Assembly: GCF_017168255.1 (NCBI RefSeq)
Contig: NZ_JABFAP010000001.1
Coordinates: 1,581,691 to 1,645,690, forward strand
Source: Agrococcus sp. KRD186
Lineage (GTDB): Bacteria > Actinomycetota > Actinomycetes > Actinomycetales > Microbacteriaceae
Length of the DNA stretch: 64,000 nucleotides
Direction: 5' to 3'
The first letter of the stretch is position 1. Each line of letters begins with the position of its first letter. Position numbers and translations under genes: made by a program. Shown piece after piece: positions 48,021-59,253 of the stretch. Under the pieces are notes generated by a model. That model was given only the letters and a program-made list of their open reading frames with translations. It was not told the DNA's origin and did no database searches.

Positions 48021-48944
48021 TTACTGGCGCGGCGCGGGTGGCGGGCCCTGCTCGCCGCGCCAGCCGTCGCGCGCGCCGCGCAGCATCGCCTTCGCGTTGC
48101 GGATGCGCGGGGGCGCGAACGCCGTCATGCGCCCGAGCTTGAAGAGCATCCGCGGCACGTCCTGCGCCGTCCAGGTGCGCGGGGTGCCCGGCCGGCGCCA
48201 GAGCGCGACCCGATTGCGGGTCATCATGTAGAGCCGCAGCGGCGAGTGCACGAACATCGTGCCGCCGCCCGGCAGCCGCACGAGCTCGTCGCCGATGGTG
48301 TGCAGCATCCGCGCGTCGGCGACGCCGACCAGCTGCAGGCCGGCGGCCTTGGCGCGGAAGCACCACTCCATGTCGACGCTGTCGATGAACAGCCCCGCGT
48401 CGAAGCCGCCCGCGACCTCGAGCGCCGTCAGCGGGATGAGCGAGCCGGAGGAGATCAGGAAGTCGACGTCGACGTCGCCGCCGGCCGGCGCGTGGAACTT
48501 CTTGTTGAGCGGAAACCCGAAGCGCACGAAGGGTGCTCGCTCGCCGCTGCGGCCGTCGACGAAGGTGGGGCCGACAGCGCCGAGCGGGCGGCGGGCGGCG
48601 CGCTGATCGGCGTGCCGCAGCAGCGCCGCCACGCAGCCCGGCTCGAGCAGCGAGTCCTGGTCGAGCAGCATGACATAGCGCGCACCGCGCTCGCGCGCGA
48701 TGGCGGCAGCCCGGTTGTAGGCCGCGCCAAGGCCGATGTTGCGCGGCTCTCGCTGCAGCTCGACGCCGGCCGGCATGGCGACTCGCGCGCTCCAGTGCGC
48801 GCCGTCGACCTCCGGCGAGTCGTTGTCGAGCACCACCAAGGCGCCCACCTGCGCGGTCGCACGCTCGAGCACCTCGCCGATCGCGCCCTCGTCGGGGCGA
48901 AAGGTCACGGCGACGGCAACGACGTCTGCGGCGGTCGAGGGCAT
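48021..48944 (-). CDS. GT2 rhamnosyltransferase-like glycosyltransferase
   Basis: 307-residue WbbL/RfbF-type GT-A enzyme: VTFRPDEGAIGEVLERA, NDSPEVDGAHW, the acceptor region EPRNIGLGAAYNRA, the DxD-type motif LLDQDSLLEPG, and SVDMEWCFRAKAAG. Members transfer rhamnose from dTDP-rhamnose to lipid-linked intermediates, which fits the rml operon 3 kb away. No membrane helix. ATG at 48944 (GTG at 48950 also possible). Confidence 0.85.
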   Translation of the reverse strand: MPSTAADVVAVAVTFRPDEGAIGEVLERATAQVGALVVLDNDSPEVDGAHWSARVAMPAGVELQREPRNIGLGAAYNRAAAIARERGARYVMLLDQDSLLEPGCVAALLRHADQRAARRPLGAVGPTFVDGRSGERAPFVRFGFPLNKKFHAPAGGDVDVDFLISSGSLIPLTALEVAGGFDAGLFIDSVDMEWCFRAKAAGLQLVGVADARMLHTIGDELVRLPGGGTMFVHSPLRLYMMTRNRVALWRRPGTPRTWTAQDVPRMLFKLGRMTAFAPPRIRNAKAMLRGARDGWRGEQGPPPAPRQ

Positions 48945-49005
48945 GCGCACCAGTCTGCCGGATGCACACGGGCCACCCCGAGCACGACTACCCTGGAATC
49001 CGCGA

Positions 49006-49076
49006 TCCGCCATGGTGTAACGGCAGCACGACGGCCTTTGGAGCCGTTCGTCCAGGTTCGAATCCTGGTGGCGGAG
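49006..49076 (+). tRNA. tRNA-Gln (anticodon UUG)
   Basis: Acceptor stem TCCGCCA/TGGCGGA, D-arm GTGT/GCAC, anticodon arm ACGGC-CTTTGGA-GCCGT (anticodon TTG), T-arm CCAGG-TTCGAAT-CCTGG. CCA is not fully encoded. A terminator hairpin begins at the discriminator base. Confidence 0.95.
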
Positions 49077-49101
49077 CAATCGACCCCGACGGGTCGATTG
49101 C
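49076..49101 (+). terminator. Terminator of tRNA-Gln
   Basis: Perfect 11-bp stem GCAATCGACCC/GGGTCGATTGC with loop CGAC, starting at the last tRNA base. Confidence 0.78.
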
Positions 49102-49194
49102 GACGTCGCCAGTTCCGAGCGGAGCGGGGAAGGGCGGAGCTTGGCGGAGTGCACTGCTCTGCGAGCGCCGCGGTGATGGTGCGAGACTGGCGCC

Positions 49195-49683
49195 ATGGCT
49201 GAGCTGCGCGACGACGTCGACCGCATCATGGAGCAGTGGATGCGCGTGCGGCCCGATGCGGACGTGTCGCCGCTCGACGTGCTCAGCCGCATGACGCGCA
49301 TCTCCCGGCAGCTCGGCCGCGTGCGGGCGGAGGCGTTCCAGCAGGCTGGGCTCGAGCCCTGGCAGTGGGATGTGCTCGCCGCGCTGCGGCGACAGGGCGG
49401 ACCGCTGAGTCCGAAGGGCCTCATCGCGCAGACCATGGTGACGAGCGGCACGATGACGAACCGCATCGACAACCTGGTCGCATCCGGTCTGGTCGAGCGC
49501 GTCGAGGGCTCCTCGGACCGGCGGGTGCGGCTCGTGGCGCTCACCGAGGAGGGCATCGACCGCGTCGACGTCGCGCTCGACGCGCTGCTGGAGGCCGAGC
49601 GGCGGCTGCTGCGCGGCATCCCCGCCGACGATCAGGCGCGGCTGGCCGAGCTGCTGCGCGTGCTCGCCGACGCGATGCTGTAG
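49195..49683 (+). CDS. MarR-family regulator
   Basis: 162 residues with the MarR winged helix (PLSPKGLIAQTMVTSGTMTNRIDNLVASGLVER, wing SSDRRVRLVALTEEG). ATG at 49195. It is a lone gene between tRNA-Gln and the convergent ahcY, so its targets are not evident from context. Confidence 0.9.
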   Translation: MAELRDDVDRIMEQWMRVRPDADVSPLDVLSRMTRISRQLGRVRAEAFQQAGLEPWQWDVLAALRRQGGPLSPKGLIAQTMVTSGTMTNRIDNLVASGLVERVEGSSDRRVRLVALTEEGIDRVDVALDALLEAERRLLRGIPADDQARLAELLRVLADAML

Positions 49684-49735
49684 CGACCGATCGCGATAGG
49701 CGCCTGCGGCACTGCTCGAGCAGCGCGGCGGTCGG

Positions 49736-51172
49736 CTAGTAGCGGTAGTGCTCCGGCTTGAACGGGCCCTCGACCGGCACGCCGATATAGGCGGCCTGCC
49801 CGTCGGTGAGGGTGGTGAGGCGTGCGCCGAGCGCATCGAGGTGGAGACGCGCGACCTCCTCGTCGAGCACCTTCGGCAGCCGGAAGACGCCCAGCTCGTA
49901 CTCCCTCGTGGCCAGCTCGATCTGCGCCAGCACCTGGTTCGAGAAGGAGTTCGACATCACGAACGAGGGGTGCCCAGTGGCGTTGCCGAGGTTCATCAGG
50001 CGGCCCTCGGAGAGCACCAGGATCGCGCGGCCGGAAGGGAGGCGCCACTCGTGCACCTGCGGCTTGATCTCGATGCGCTCGGCGCCCGAGCGCTCGAGCC
50101 CGGCGATGTCGATCTCGTTGTCGAAGTGGCCGACGTTGGCGACGATCGCGAGGTGCTTCATCGACTGCAGGTGCTCGAGCGTGATGACGTGCTCGTTGCC
50201 GGTCGTGGTGATCCAGATGTCGGCGGTATCGAGGGCATCCTCGACCCGCGCGACCTGGAAGCCGTCCATCGCCGCCTGCAGCGCGCAGATCGGGTCGACC
50301 TCGCTGACGATCACGCGCGCGCCCTGGCCCCGCAGTGCCTCGGCGGCACCCTTGCCCACGTCGCCGTAGCCGACCACGAACGCGGTCTTGCCGCCGATCA
50401 GCACGTCGGTCGCGCGGTTGAGCCCGTCGGGCAGCGAATGACGGATGCCGTAGCGGTTGTCGAACTTCGACTTCGTGACGGAGTCGTTGACGTTGATCGC
50501 CGGAAACAGCAGCATGCCGTCTGCGAAGAGCTGCTCGAGCCGGTGCACGCCGGTGGTGGTCTCCTCGGTGACGCCCAGAAGTTGCTCGGCGATGCGAGTC
50601 CAGCGCTGTGCGTCGGTCTCGAGCGTGCTCGCGATGAGCGCGTCGATCACGTGCAGCTCGTCGGGGGCGCCCGCCGGCGTGACGGGCGCGGCGCCCGCGA
50701 GCTCCGCATCCCGGCCTCGGTGCACGAGCATGGTGGCGTCGCCGCCGTCATCGAGGATGAGCGTCGGCCCGTCGTCGAAGTCGAAGATGCGGTTCGTGCA
50801 GCGCCAGTACTCCTCGAGCGTCTCGCCCTTCCAGGCGAACACCGGCACGCCGTTCGGGGCATCGACCGTGCCGTCGCCGACCACGATCGCGGCCGCGGCC
50901 TCGTCCTGCGTGGAGAAGATGTTGCAGCTCGCCCAGCGCACCTCGGCGCCCAGGGCGAGGAGCGTCTCGATCAGCACGGCGGTCTGCACGGTCATGTGCA
51001 GGCTGCCGGCGATGCGCTGGCCGGCGAGCGGCTGCGCATCGGCGTAGCGGCGCCGCAGCTCCATCAGGCCGGGCATCTCGTGCTCGGCCAGCCGGATCTG
51101 GTGACGGCCTGCCTCAGCCAGGCCGAGGTCGCGGACGTCGTGCTCGAGGACGCGGGGAGCGGTGTCGGTCAT
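49736..51172 (-). CDS. ahcY: S-adenosylhomocysteine hydrolase
   Basis: 478-residue NAD enzyme splitting S-adenosylhomocysteine to adenosine and homocysteine. Substrate residues in [15 protein letters not shown] fold [24 protein letters not shown], and the C-terminal FKPEHYRY. It retains the actinobacterial insertion (about 150-190, [21 protein letters not shown]). ATG at 51172 preferred over ATG codons up to 51193. It begins 29 nt after the rmlCD stop. Confidence 0.96.
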   Translation of the reverse strand: MTDTAPRVLEHDVRDLGLAEAGRHQIRLAEHEMPGLMELRRRYADAQPLAGQRIAGSLHMTVQTAVLIETLLALGAEVRWASCNIFSTQDEAAAAIVVGDGTVDAPNGVPVFAWKGETLEEYWRCTNRIFDFDDGPTLILDDGGDATMLVHRGRDAELAGAAPVTPAGAPDELHVIDALIASTLETDAQRWTRIAEQLLGVTEETTTGVHRLEQLFADGMLLFPAINVNDSVTKSKFDNRYGIRHSLPDGLNRATDVLIGGKTAFVVGYGDVGKGAAEALRGQGARVIVSEVDPICALQAAMDGFQVARVEDALDTADIWITTTGNEHVITLEHLQSMKHLAIVANVGHFDNEIDIAGLERSGAERIEIKPQVHEWRLPSGRAILVLSEGRLMNLGNATGHPSFVMSNSFSNQVLAQIELATREYELGVFRLPKVLDEEVARLHLDALGARLTTLTDGQAAYIGVPVEGPFKPEHYRY

Positions 51173-51200
51173 GCCGACCATCATCCCACCCACGAGCGGC

Positions 51201-52619
51201 TCAGGCTGCGGGCAGCATCGCGACGAACTCCTCGAGCAGTTCGAATTGGTCGCGCGGTGCGAAACCGGTGGCCTCGAGTTTCGCGAGCCGCATGGCGCTG
51301 TGGCGCGGGCGCGGTGCGACGCCGCTTCGGCTGGCGTCGTAGTCGTCGGTCGTCACCGGCTTCACACCCTCGGCATCGGCGCCCATCAAACTAAAGACGC
51401 GTTTGGCGATCTGCGCCCAGCTCGCGGCGTGGCCGCCGCTGGAGACGTTGTAGGTGCCGTGCGGCGCGCCGGTGGCGAGCAGATGGTCAATCGCGCGGGC
51501 GAGCTCTGGGGCGAAGGTCAGCCGGCCGATCTGGTCGTCGACGACCTGGGGGGTCGCGCCGCGACGCGCGAGCGAGGCCATGGTGGCGACGAAGTTCTTG
51601 CCATCTCCGACCACCCAGGAGGTACGGACGATGTAGTGCTTCGGCGCGGCGGTTACGGCGAGGTCGCCCGCCGCCTTCGTCTGCGCGTATACGCCGAGCG
51701 GACCCAGCGGGTCCTGCTCGTCGCGCTCGTCCTCCTGATCGGCGTAGACGTAGTCACTTGACACGTGCACGAGGGTGAGCGCGTGCTCTGCGGCGATCGA
51801 TGCCAATCGGGCGGGGCCCATGGCGTTGACCGCCCACGCGTCACGGCGACCCTGATCGGTCTCGGCAGCATCCACCGCCGTGTAGCCGGCGGCGTTGACG
51901 ATCGTGTCGTAGGACGACCAGCGGATCTGCTCCAGCGCGGCAGGATCGGCGAGATCCACGCGATCCCGCCCGACGAACTCGACATCGGCGCGGCCGGCCC
52001 ACTGCTGCTGCAAGGCGCGGCCGAGCTGCCCGTTCGCGCCCAGCACGAGCGTCTTGCGGGGCGGCATCGGCGTCACGTCCGCCAGGCGCGGGTGCGCCTT
52101 GTCCTTCTCCGACAGCTCCGCCTGCTCCAGCGGGATCGGCCAGTCGATGCCGGCGGTCTCGTCGGCGAGGTTCAGGAACGTGTACTCTCCCTGCGCATCG
52201 TGAGACCAGTGCGCGTTGACGAGGTAGGAGTAGGCGGTGTTCGGCTCGAGCGCCTGGAACGCGTTGCCCACCCCGCGCGGCACGAACACCGCGACGGAGG
52301 GATCGATCTCGATCGTGAAGGTGGCGCCGAAGGAGTCGCCCTCGCGCAGATCCACCCAGGCGCCGAACACGCGCCCGGAGGCGACCGAGATGTACTTGTC
52401 CCACGGCTCGGCGTGGATGCCGCGGGTGACGCCCGGCTGCGCGTTGAAGGAGATGTTGTTCTGCACCGGCCCGAAGTCGGGCAGGCCCAGCGCCAACGCC
52501 TTCTCGCGCTGCCAGTTCTCCTTGAACCAGCCGCGATTGTCGCCGTGCACCGGCAGGTCGATCACCAGGAAGCCCGGGATCGGCGTCTCGCGCACGCGCA
52601 GCTGCTTGCCCGTCTCCAT
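51201..52619 (-). CDS. Fused dTDP-4-dehydrorhamnose 3,5-epimerase and reductase (RmlC-RmlD)
   Basis: 472-residue two-domain enzyme for the last steps to dTDP-L-rhamnose. Residues 1-180: RmlC cupin fold with RGIH (H69), DKY and [12 protein letters not shown], divergent from the usual RGLHxQ form. Residues 188-472: RmlD SDR with GANGQLG (194-200), SSDYVYA and YAQTK (Y311, K315). ATG at 52619 with GAGGAT upstream, 41 nt after the rmlB stop. The fusion is known in Micrococcales. Confidence 0.93.
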   Translation of the reverse strand: METGKQLRVRETPIPGFLVIDLPVHGDNRGWFKENWQREKALALGLPDFGPVQNNISFNAQPGVTRGIHAEPWDKYISVASGRVFGAWVDLREGDSFGATFTIEIDPSVAVFVPRGVGNAFQALEPNTAYSYLVNAHWSHDAQGEYTFLNLADETAGIDWPIPLEQAELSEKDKAHPRLADVTPMPPRKTLVLGANGQLGRALQQQWAGRADVEFVGRDRVDLADPAALEQIRWSSYDTIVNAAGYTAVDAAETDQGRRDAWAVNAMGPARLASIAAEHALTLVHVSSDYVYADQEDERDEQDPLGPLGVYAQTKAAGDLAVTAAPKHYIVRTSWVVGDGKNFVATMASLARRGATPQVVDDQIGRLTFAPELARAIDHLLATGAPHGTYNVSSGGHAASWAQIAKRVFSLMGADAEGVKPVTTDDYDASRSGVAPRPRHSAMRLAKLEATGFAPRDQFELLEEFVAMLPAA

Positions 52620-52659
52620 CAGCGCATCCTCTGTCTTCTCGACCGTCTCGTCAGCGGGC

Positions 52660-54575
<1,916 letters not shown>

Positions 54576-54629
54576 GAGGAACAGCGTACTTCTGCAACAT
54601 GTTTCCGCGCGGAAGGACGTGCGCACCGG

Positions 54630-54635
54630 TATATT
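54630..54635 (+). promoter_or_regulatory. Candidate -10 box for a leaderless SGNH hydrolase mRNA
   Basis: TATATT, unusually AT-rich here, ends 7 nt before the ATG at 54643, placing the start of transcription on or beside the start codon. Confidence 0.5.
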
Positions 54636-54642
54636 CCGAGAC

Positions 54643-55458
54643 ATGCGGATGCCGTCACCGATCCCGCCAGCTGGGGCCAGCGGCCGGCTCTCGAAGCGCT
54701 TCATCCGCCGTCGGCTCATCGCGCTCGGCGCCATCGCCGCCGTCGTGATCGGCGTCTCGATCGGCGTGAGCCAGCTGGTCGAGCGCGACGAGAGACCGGT
54801 GGTCGTCGCGAGCGACGCATCAGCAGGGGCCGCGGTCGAGACCGATGTCGCCACAGTGCCGGAGGCAGCGCCGGCGGCGCCCATCGCCGTGTTCATTGGT
54901 GACTCGTACACCGTCGGTCAGGGCACCGCACTGGAGGGAGTCGGGTTCACCGCCCTGCTGGCCGAACGGCGAGGCTGGGAGCCCGTGAACATCGCGATTT
55001 CGGGCACCGGGTACGCTGCCTCGCACGAACTCGATCGGTGCGGTCCCGACGGCTGCCCTGCTTATGCCGGCGTGCTCGACGAGGCAGCGGCGGCCGGGCC
55101 GGACATCGTCGTGGTCTCGGGGGGCCGCAACGACATGTGGCTCCCCGACCAAGAGCAGGTGGCCGTCTCGATCGCTGAGTTCTACGCGCAATTGCGCGCC
55201 GCGTTCCCGACGGAGCACATCATCGTCACCTCGCCGCTCTGGGGTGCCGGCCCGACGCCTGATGGTCTCCTGACGATTCGCGAAACGGTCGCGCTCGAGG
55301 CGGCTCGCATCGGCGCGAACTACCTGGATCTCGGGGATCTCTTCGAGATGCGCCCCGACCTGATCACAGCTGACAAGGTGCATCCGACCGAGGCAGGCCT
55401 CGAGCTCATCGCCACGACGATCGACGAGTTGCTCGATTCGCAGCAGCTCGCGAGTTGA
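54643..55458 (+). CDS. Membrane-anchored SGNH/GDSL hydrolase
   Basis: 271 residues: N-terminal basic segment and membrane helix (about 28-46), then an extracytoplasmic SGNH esterase: block I FIGDSYTVGQGT (nucleophile Ser), GGRND (block III Asn), and DKVHPTEAG (Asp-x2-His). Likely deacylates or acylates a wall or exopolysaccharide substrate. A C-x5-C pair (RCGPDGCP) may be oxidised. The ATG at 54643 lies 7 nt after a TATATT box. Divergent from galU. Confidence 0.88.
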   Translation: MRMPSPIPPAGASGRLSKRFIRRRLIALGAIAAVVIGVSIGVSQLVERDERPVVVASDASAGAAVETDVATVPEAAPAAPIAVFIGDSYTVGQGTALEGVGFTALLAERRGWEPVNIAISGTGYAASHELDRCGPDGCPAYAGVLDEAAAAGPDIVVVSGGRNDMWLPDQEQVAVSIAEFYAQLRAAFPTEHIIVTSPLWGAGPTPDGLLTIRETVALEAARIGANYLDLGDLFEMRPDLITADKVHPTEAGLELIATTIDELLDSQQLAS

Positions 55459-55472
55459 CGGTCGCCTACTCA

Positions 55473-56861
55473 TCAACCGCGGATGAGTTGCAGCACCTCG
55501 TCGCGGATGGCGATCATCGTCGCGTCCGTCTCGGCCTCGGCGTTGAGCCGCAGCAGGGGCTCGGTGTTCGACGGGCGCACCGAGAACCACCAGGCTCCGC
55601 CGGGCTCCGTGACGGTGAGCCCGTCGAGCTCGTCGAACTCGCCCCGCCCCGCGAACGCCTCGACGATGCGCGTGTAGGCGGCGGGCACGTCGGCGACGGT
55701 GGAGTTGATCTCGCCGGAGGCGAAGTAGGGCGTGTAGCGTGCGGCCAGGCTGCTCATCGGCTCGGCGTCGGCGCCGAGCGTCGCGAGCACGTGCATGGCC
55801 GCGAGCATGCCGTTGTCGGCACCCCAGAAGTCGCGGAAGTAGTAGTGGGCCGAGTGCTCACCGCCGAAGACCGCCCCCGTGCGAGCCATCTCGTCCTTGA
55901 TGAGCGAGTGTCCGACGCGGGTGCGCACCGGTGAGGCGCCAGCGTCGGCGATCACCTCGGGCACGACACGGCTCGTGATCAGGTTGTGGATGACGACGAC
56001 GTCGCGCTCCCCCTCCGCCTGCACCCGGCGGATCTCGCGCTCGGCGACGATCGCGGCGACCGCGGACGGCGAGACGGCCCCGCCCCGCTCGTCGATCACG
56101 AAGCAGCGGTCGGCATCGCCGTCGAATGCGAGGCCGATGTCGGCCCCGTGCTCGACCACCGCGGCCTGCAGGTCGACGAGGTTCGCAGGGTCGAGCGGGT
56201 TCGCCTCGTGGTTCGGGAAGGTGCCGTCGAGCTCGAAGTACATGGGCACGATCTCGAGCGGCAGCGCGGGGAGTCCGGCAGCCGTGCCGAGCACCGCAGG
56301 CACCGTCATCCCGCCCATGCCGTTAGCCGCATCCACCACGACCTTGAGCGGCCGGAAGCCGCGCAGGTCGACGAGCTCCCGCAAATAGGCGGCATAGTCG
56401 CCCAGCACATCGCGCTCGGTGAGCGTTCCAGGAGTCGCGACCTGTTTCAGCCCCTCGTCGATGTAGCGTTGCGCCCCATCGCGGATGGTCGCGAGTCCGG
56501 TGTCGAGGCTCACGCCGCGCGCGCCGGCGCGCGAGAACTTGATGCCGTTGTAGGAGGCGGGGTTGTGGGATGCGGTGAACATCATCGCGGGCGCGTCCAG
56601 CGTGCCGGACGCGAAGTAGGTGCCGTCGGTCGAGCACAGGCCGATGAGCACGACATCTGCGCCGCGAGCCTGCGCGCCATCCGCTGCAGCCGCCGCCAGC
56701 GCGGGAGATGAGGGGCGCATATCGTGCCCGATCACGATGGGAGACTCGGTGCCGACCTCGTCGGCGAAGGCCGCGCCGAGCGCGCGCACGACGTCCTCGG
56801 TCAACTGGCCGTCGACCAGGCCGCGCACGTCGTAGGCCTTGACAATGTCGCTCAGGGACAT
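55473..56861 (-). CDS. manB: Phosphomannomutase/phosphoglucomutase
   Basis: 462-residue alpha-phosphohexomutase. Catalytic phosphoserine S98 in FTASHNP, metal loop DGDADRC, sugar loop GGEHSAHYYFRD, phosphate loop RPSNTEP. With ManA and ManC-type enzymes it supplies GDP-mannose. ATG at 56861 behind AAGGAAGAGGA. Downstream of the DUF3499 gene, as in Rv3257c-Rv3258c. Confidence 0.94.
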   Translation of the reverse strand: MSLSDIVKAYDVRGLVDGQLTEDVVRALGAAFADEVGTESPIVIGHDMRPSSPALAAAAADGAQARGADVVLIGLCSTDGTYFASGTLDAPAMMFTASHNPASYNGIKFSRAGARGVSLDTGLATIRDGAQRYIDEGLKQVATPGTLTERDVLGDYAAYLRELVDLRGFRPLKVVVDAANGMGGMTVPAVLGTAAGLPALPLEIVPMYFELDGTFPNHEANPLDPANLVDLQAAVVEHGADIGLAFDGDADRCFVIDERGGAVSPSAVAAIVAEREIRRVQAEGERDVVVIHNLITSRVVPEVIADAGASPVRTRVGHSLIKDEMARTGAVFGGEHSAHYYFRDFWGADNGMLAAMHVLATLGADAEPMSSLAARYTPYFASGEINSTVADVPAAYTRIVEAFAGRGEFDELDGLTVTEPGGAWWFSVRPSNTEPLLRLNAEAETDATMIAIRDEVLQLIRG

Positions 56862-56890
56862 GGATTCCTCTTCCTTCTGACCGCGTCGCT

Positions 56891-57115
56891 TCAGAGGCTC
56901 GCGTGCCCGGGCTCGTACCGGACGATCTGCCACCCGGTCGGGCCGGCATGACGATCGGCGTGCGGCTCGCACAGGGCGTAGCTGCCCTCGATCGCACCCT
57001 GCCGGCTGGCCTGCTGCAGGGGCCCGACGACCAGCAGTTGCGCCGCATAGTCGACCGTGACAGTGCGGTCCGCGTATCGGCGGCAGCCGGGGCGCGAGCA
57101 CGTCCTGTCATCCAT
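56891..57115 (-). CDS. DUF3499 protein
   Basis: 74 residues. CSRPGCRRYA near the start and LCEPHADRH later give a C-x4-C...C-x2-H pattern that could hold zinc. Conserved in actinobacteria beside manB; function unknown. ATG at 57115. 29 nt before manB. Confidence 0.85.
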   Translation of the reverse strand: MDDRTCSRPGCRRYADRTVTVDYAAQLLVVGPLQQASRQGAIEGSYALCEPHADRHAGPTGWQIVRYEPGHASL

Positions 57116-57171
57116 CGCCCCCAGGGTATCGCCGTCCCGGCGCATCCGGCCGCGACACGTAGGATGGCGGC

Positions 57172-57594
57172 ATGCCCGCGCGCCAACGCTCTCGTGGATC
57201 GCGCCACGGCCGCGACATCCGCTCGTCGGTCGCCGGCCCTGTGCTGCCCTTCCTCTCCTCGCGCGAGACACGCTTTGAGGACATCGCGGCGGATGCGGCC
57301 GACTACGTGACCGCGCTGTGGCCGGCAGAGCTCGGCGACGTGCGCTTCCGGTGGGCGGACATGCCGCCGCGCGCGCTCGCCGATCGCCTGGACGAGGTGC
57401 CGGAGTGGGCCATCGACACCCAGCAGCGCACGATCACGATCTATCGGCTGCCGCTGCAGCGGCTGCCGCGCGTGCACGTCGATGATCCCTGGCATCGGCA
57501 GGTGGCGATCGAGGGCGCTGTCTTCCGCGCCGCCGCCGAGCTCATCGGCCGCGATCCCTGGGAGGTCGCGCCGGATCGCTGGCGGCACCACTGA
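57172..57594 (+). CDS. Rv3259-like metallopeptidase-family protein
   Basis: 140 residues with a basic start (RQRSRGSRHGRDIRSS), then FLSSRETRFEDIAADAADYV and a C-terminal helix (RQVAIEGAVFRAAAELIGRDPWEVAPDRWRHH). Homologues are annotated as a zincin-type metallopeptidase family, but no HExxH motif is present here, so peptidase activity is doubtful. ATG at 57172. Divergent from DUF3499, as in mycobacteria. Confidence 0.8.
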   Translation: MPARQRSRGSRHGRDIRSSVAGPVLPFLSSRETRFEDIAADAADYVTALWPAELGDVRFRWADMPPRALADRLDEVPEWAIDTQQRTITIYRLPLQRLPRVHVDDPWHRQVAIEGAVFRAAAELIGRDPWEVAPDRWRHH

Positions 57595-57648
57595 GCTCCG
57601 GTACCTGACATCGGCACCGCTGAGCTTCGGCACCACCGATCCTTTGAG

Positions 57649-59253
57649 TCAGTGCACCACCAGCACGCCGCTCGCCGCCCGCCCCTGGGTGCTCACCGTG
57701 AAGCCGCCGACCGAGCTCGGGCTGCGGTACTCGATGGCGAGGATGAGATCGTCGCCGCTCACCTCCACCGTGCCGGCGGGCACCTGCTGCTCGTGGACGC
57801 CCCCCGCGGGCAGCCGCACGGTCTCGCCCGCGACCGTGATCTCCTGGTCCGCATCCGAACTGCTCACCACGTGCAGCGTCGCCTCCGGGCCCGGGGGCAC
57901 GGCGATCGCGGAGGCGCCCGAGCGCGCCTGTCCGCCGGCGACCCAGTCGAAGTCGAGGCCCTCGCCGGCGACGGCCACGGTGCGCGCGCCGGCGACCACA
58001 GGCGCATCCGACTCGACACGGATCGCGTGGGTGCCGACCGGCAGCTCCTCGAGGTCGAAGTCGGTCACCCTGCCAGCCTCGAGCGTGCCCTCCGACTCGA
58101 TGGTCGAGCCGTCGCTCGCCTGGAACACGACGCGCACATCGCCACCTTGCGGTGAGAGCACCCGCAGCACCGACGCGGTGTCGTCATAGTCGGGCTGTGT
58201 CTCGAGCCCGGTGGACTCGGTCACGGCCACGCCAGGCAGCACGGTGGTCAGCAGCGCAGGGACTGGATCGATGATCTCGAACCCGCCGCGCTCGAGCCCG
58301 CGCGTGGTGGTCTGCTGCAGGTGCGCGGTGACCGGTGCGCCGACGGATGCGACGCGCACCACCGCGTCCGAGACACCGGGGGCGAGGGCGGCGAGGTCGA
58401 GCACCTCCTCGGCACCCGGCGCCACGGCGATGCCCGTCGATCCGACGCTCTCGATCGGCCCTTCCGGGCCGTAGACGGTGACGTCGACGCTGGCACTGAC
58501 CTCAGAGGCGTTCGCGATCGTCAGCACCGTCTGTCGGCCGGTGCGCGTCGAGCCGCCCACCAGCCACTGGTCCAAACTCGTCTCCGCGCACTCGCTGGCA
58601 GCGAAGCCGCGCACGCCCTCGACGTCGATGTCGAGGCTCTGCGCGGCGGAGAGCGTCGAGGCCTCGTTGCGCTGCACGATCGACTCGCCGCCGCTGACGT
58701 CGTCCGCGCCGGTCACGCCCAGCGCGGTCTGCTCGACCTCGCCGCCGAGACTGCCGATCACCAGCGAGGGCTCGGCGATCGCAGCGATCGCGAGCGCGTT
58801 CTCGCCATCGGCTGTGCCGACGCGCAGCGCCGGGCCGGCGCACACGCGCGATTGCAGCGGCGACGCCGGCTGCACCTGGGTCGCAGGCACCTCGGCGCGC
58901 ACGCGGGCATCGTCGGGCAGTGCTCCAGCGCCGAGCACCGCGCCGAAGCCGAGCGCTGCGGCCGCGACGCCGGCAAGCGCGCGCGCGCTCCACCGCACGA
59001 CATCCCGTCGCTCGACGCGCCTGCCGGCCAGCGCGGCATCGTTCGCGACCGCCTCGCGGTCGGTGAGCGCGACGTCACTGGCGATATCGCCCGCGCCGCC
59101 GGTGTCGGCCTCTGCCCTGGCCTGCGCCTCGGCTTCGATGGCAAGCTCCTCCGGAGCCGCCCGGTGCTCGCGAGGAACTTCGGCGTCATCGATGGGCGAG
59201 ACGTCGTCGAACTCCTGCGAGTCGTCGAGCGGCTCCCTGTCGCGGTCGCTCAC
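57649..59253 (-). CDS. DUF5719 envelope protein
   Basis: 534 residues: long acidic cytoplasmic N-terminus (about 1-90), one membrane helix (about 92-112), and a large extracytoplasmic beta-rich region with repeated PEGP-type strands and TSTGLETQP-like segments. DUF5719 proteins lie next to the large GT2 gene in many actinobacteria; role unknown, probably wall glycan related. The GTG at 59253 overlaps the glycosyltransferase stop by 4 nt and has GGGGGAG upstream. Confidence 0.84.
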   Translation of the reverse strand: MSDRDREPLDDSQEFDDVSPIDDAEVPREHRAAPEELAIEAEAQARAEADTGGAGDIASDVALTDREAVANDAALAGRRVERRDVVRWSARALAGVAAAALGFGAVLGAGALPDDARVRAEVPATQVQPASPLQSRVCAGPALRVGTADGENALAIAAIAEPSLVIGSLGGEVEQTALGVTGADDVSGGESIVQRNEASTLSAAQSLDIDVEGVRGFAASECAETSLDQWLVGGSTRTGRQTVLTIANASEVSASVDVTVYGPEGPIESVGSTGIAVAPGAEEVLDLAALAPGVSDAVVRVASVGAPVTAHLQQTTTRGLERGGFEIIDPVPALLTTVLPGVAVTESTGLETQPDYDDTASVLRVLSPQGGDVRVVFQASDGSTIESEGTLEAGRVTDFDLEELPVGTHAIRVESDAPVVAGARTVAVAGEGLDFDWVAGGQARSGASAIAVPPGPEATLHVVSSSDADQEITVAGETVRLPAGGVHEQQVPAGTVEVSGDDLILAIEYRSPSSVGGFTVSTQGRAASGVLVVH

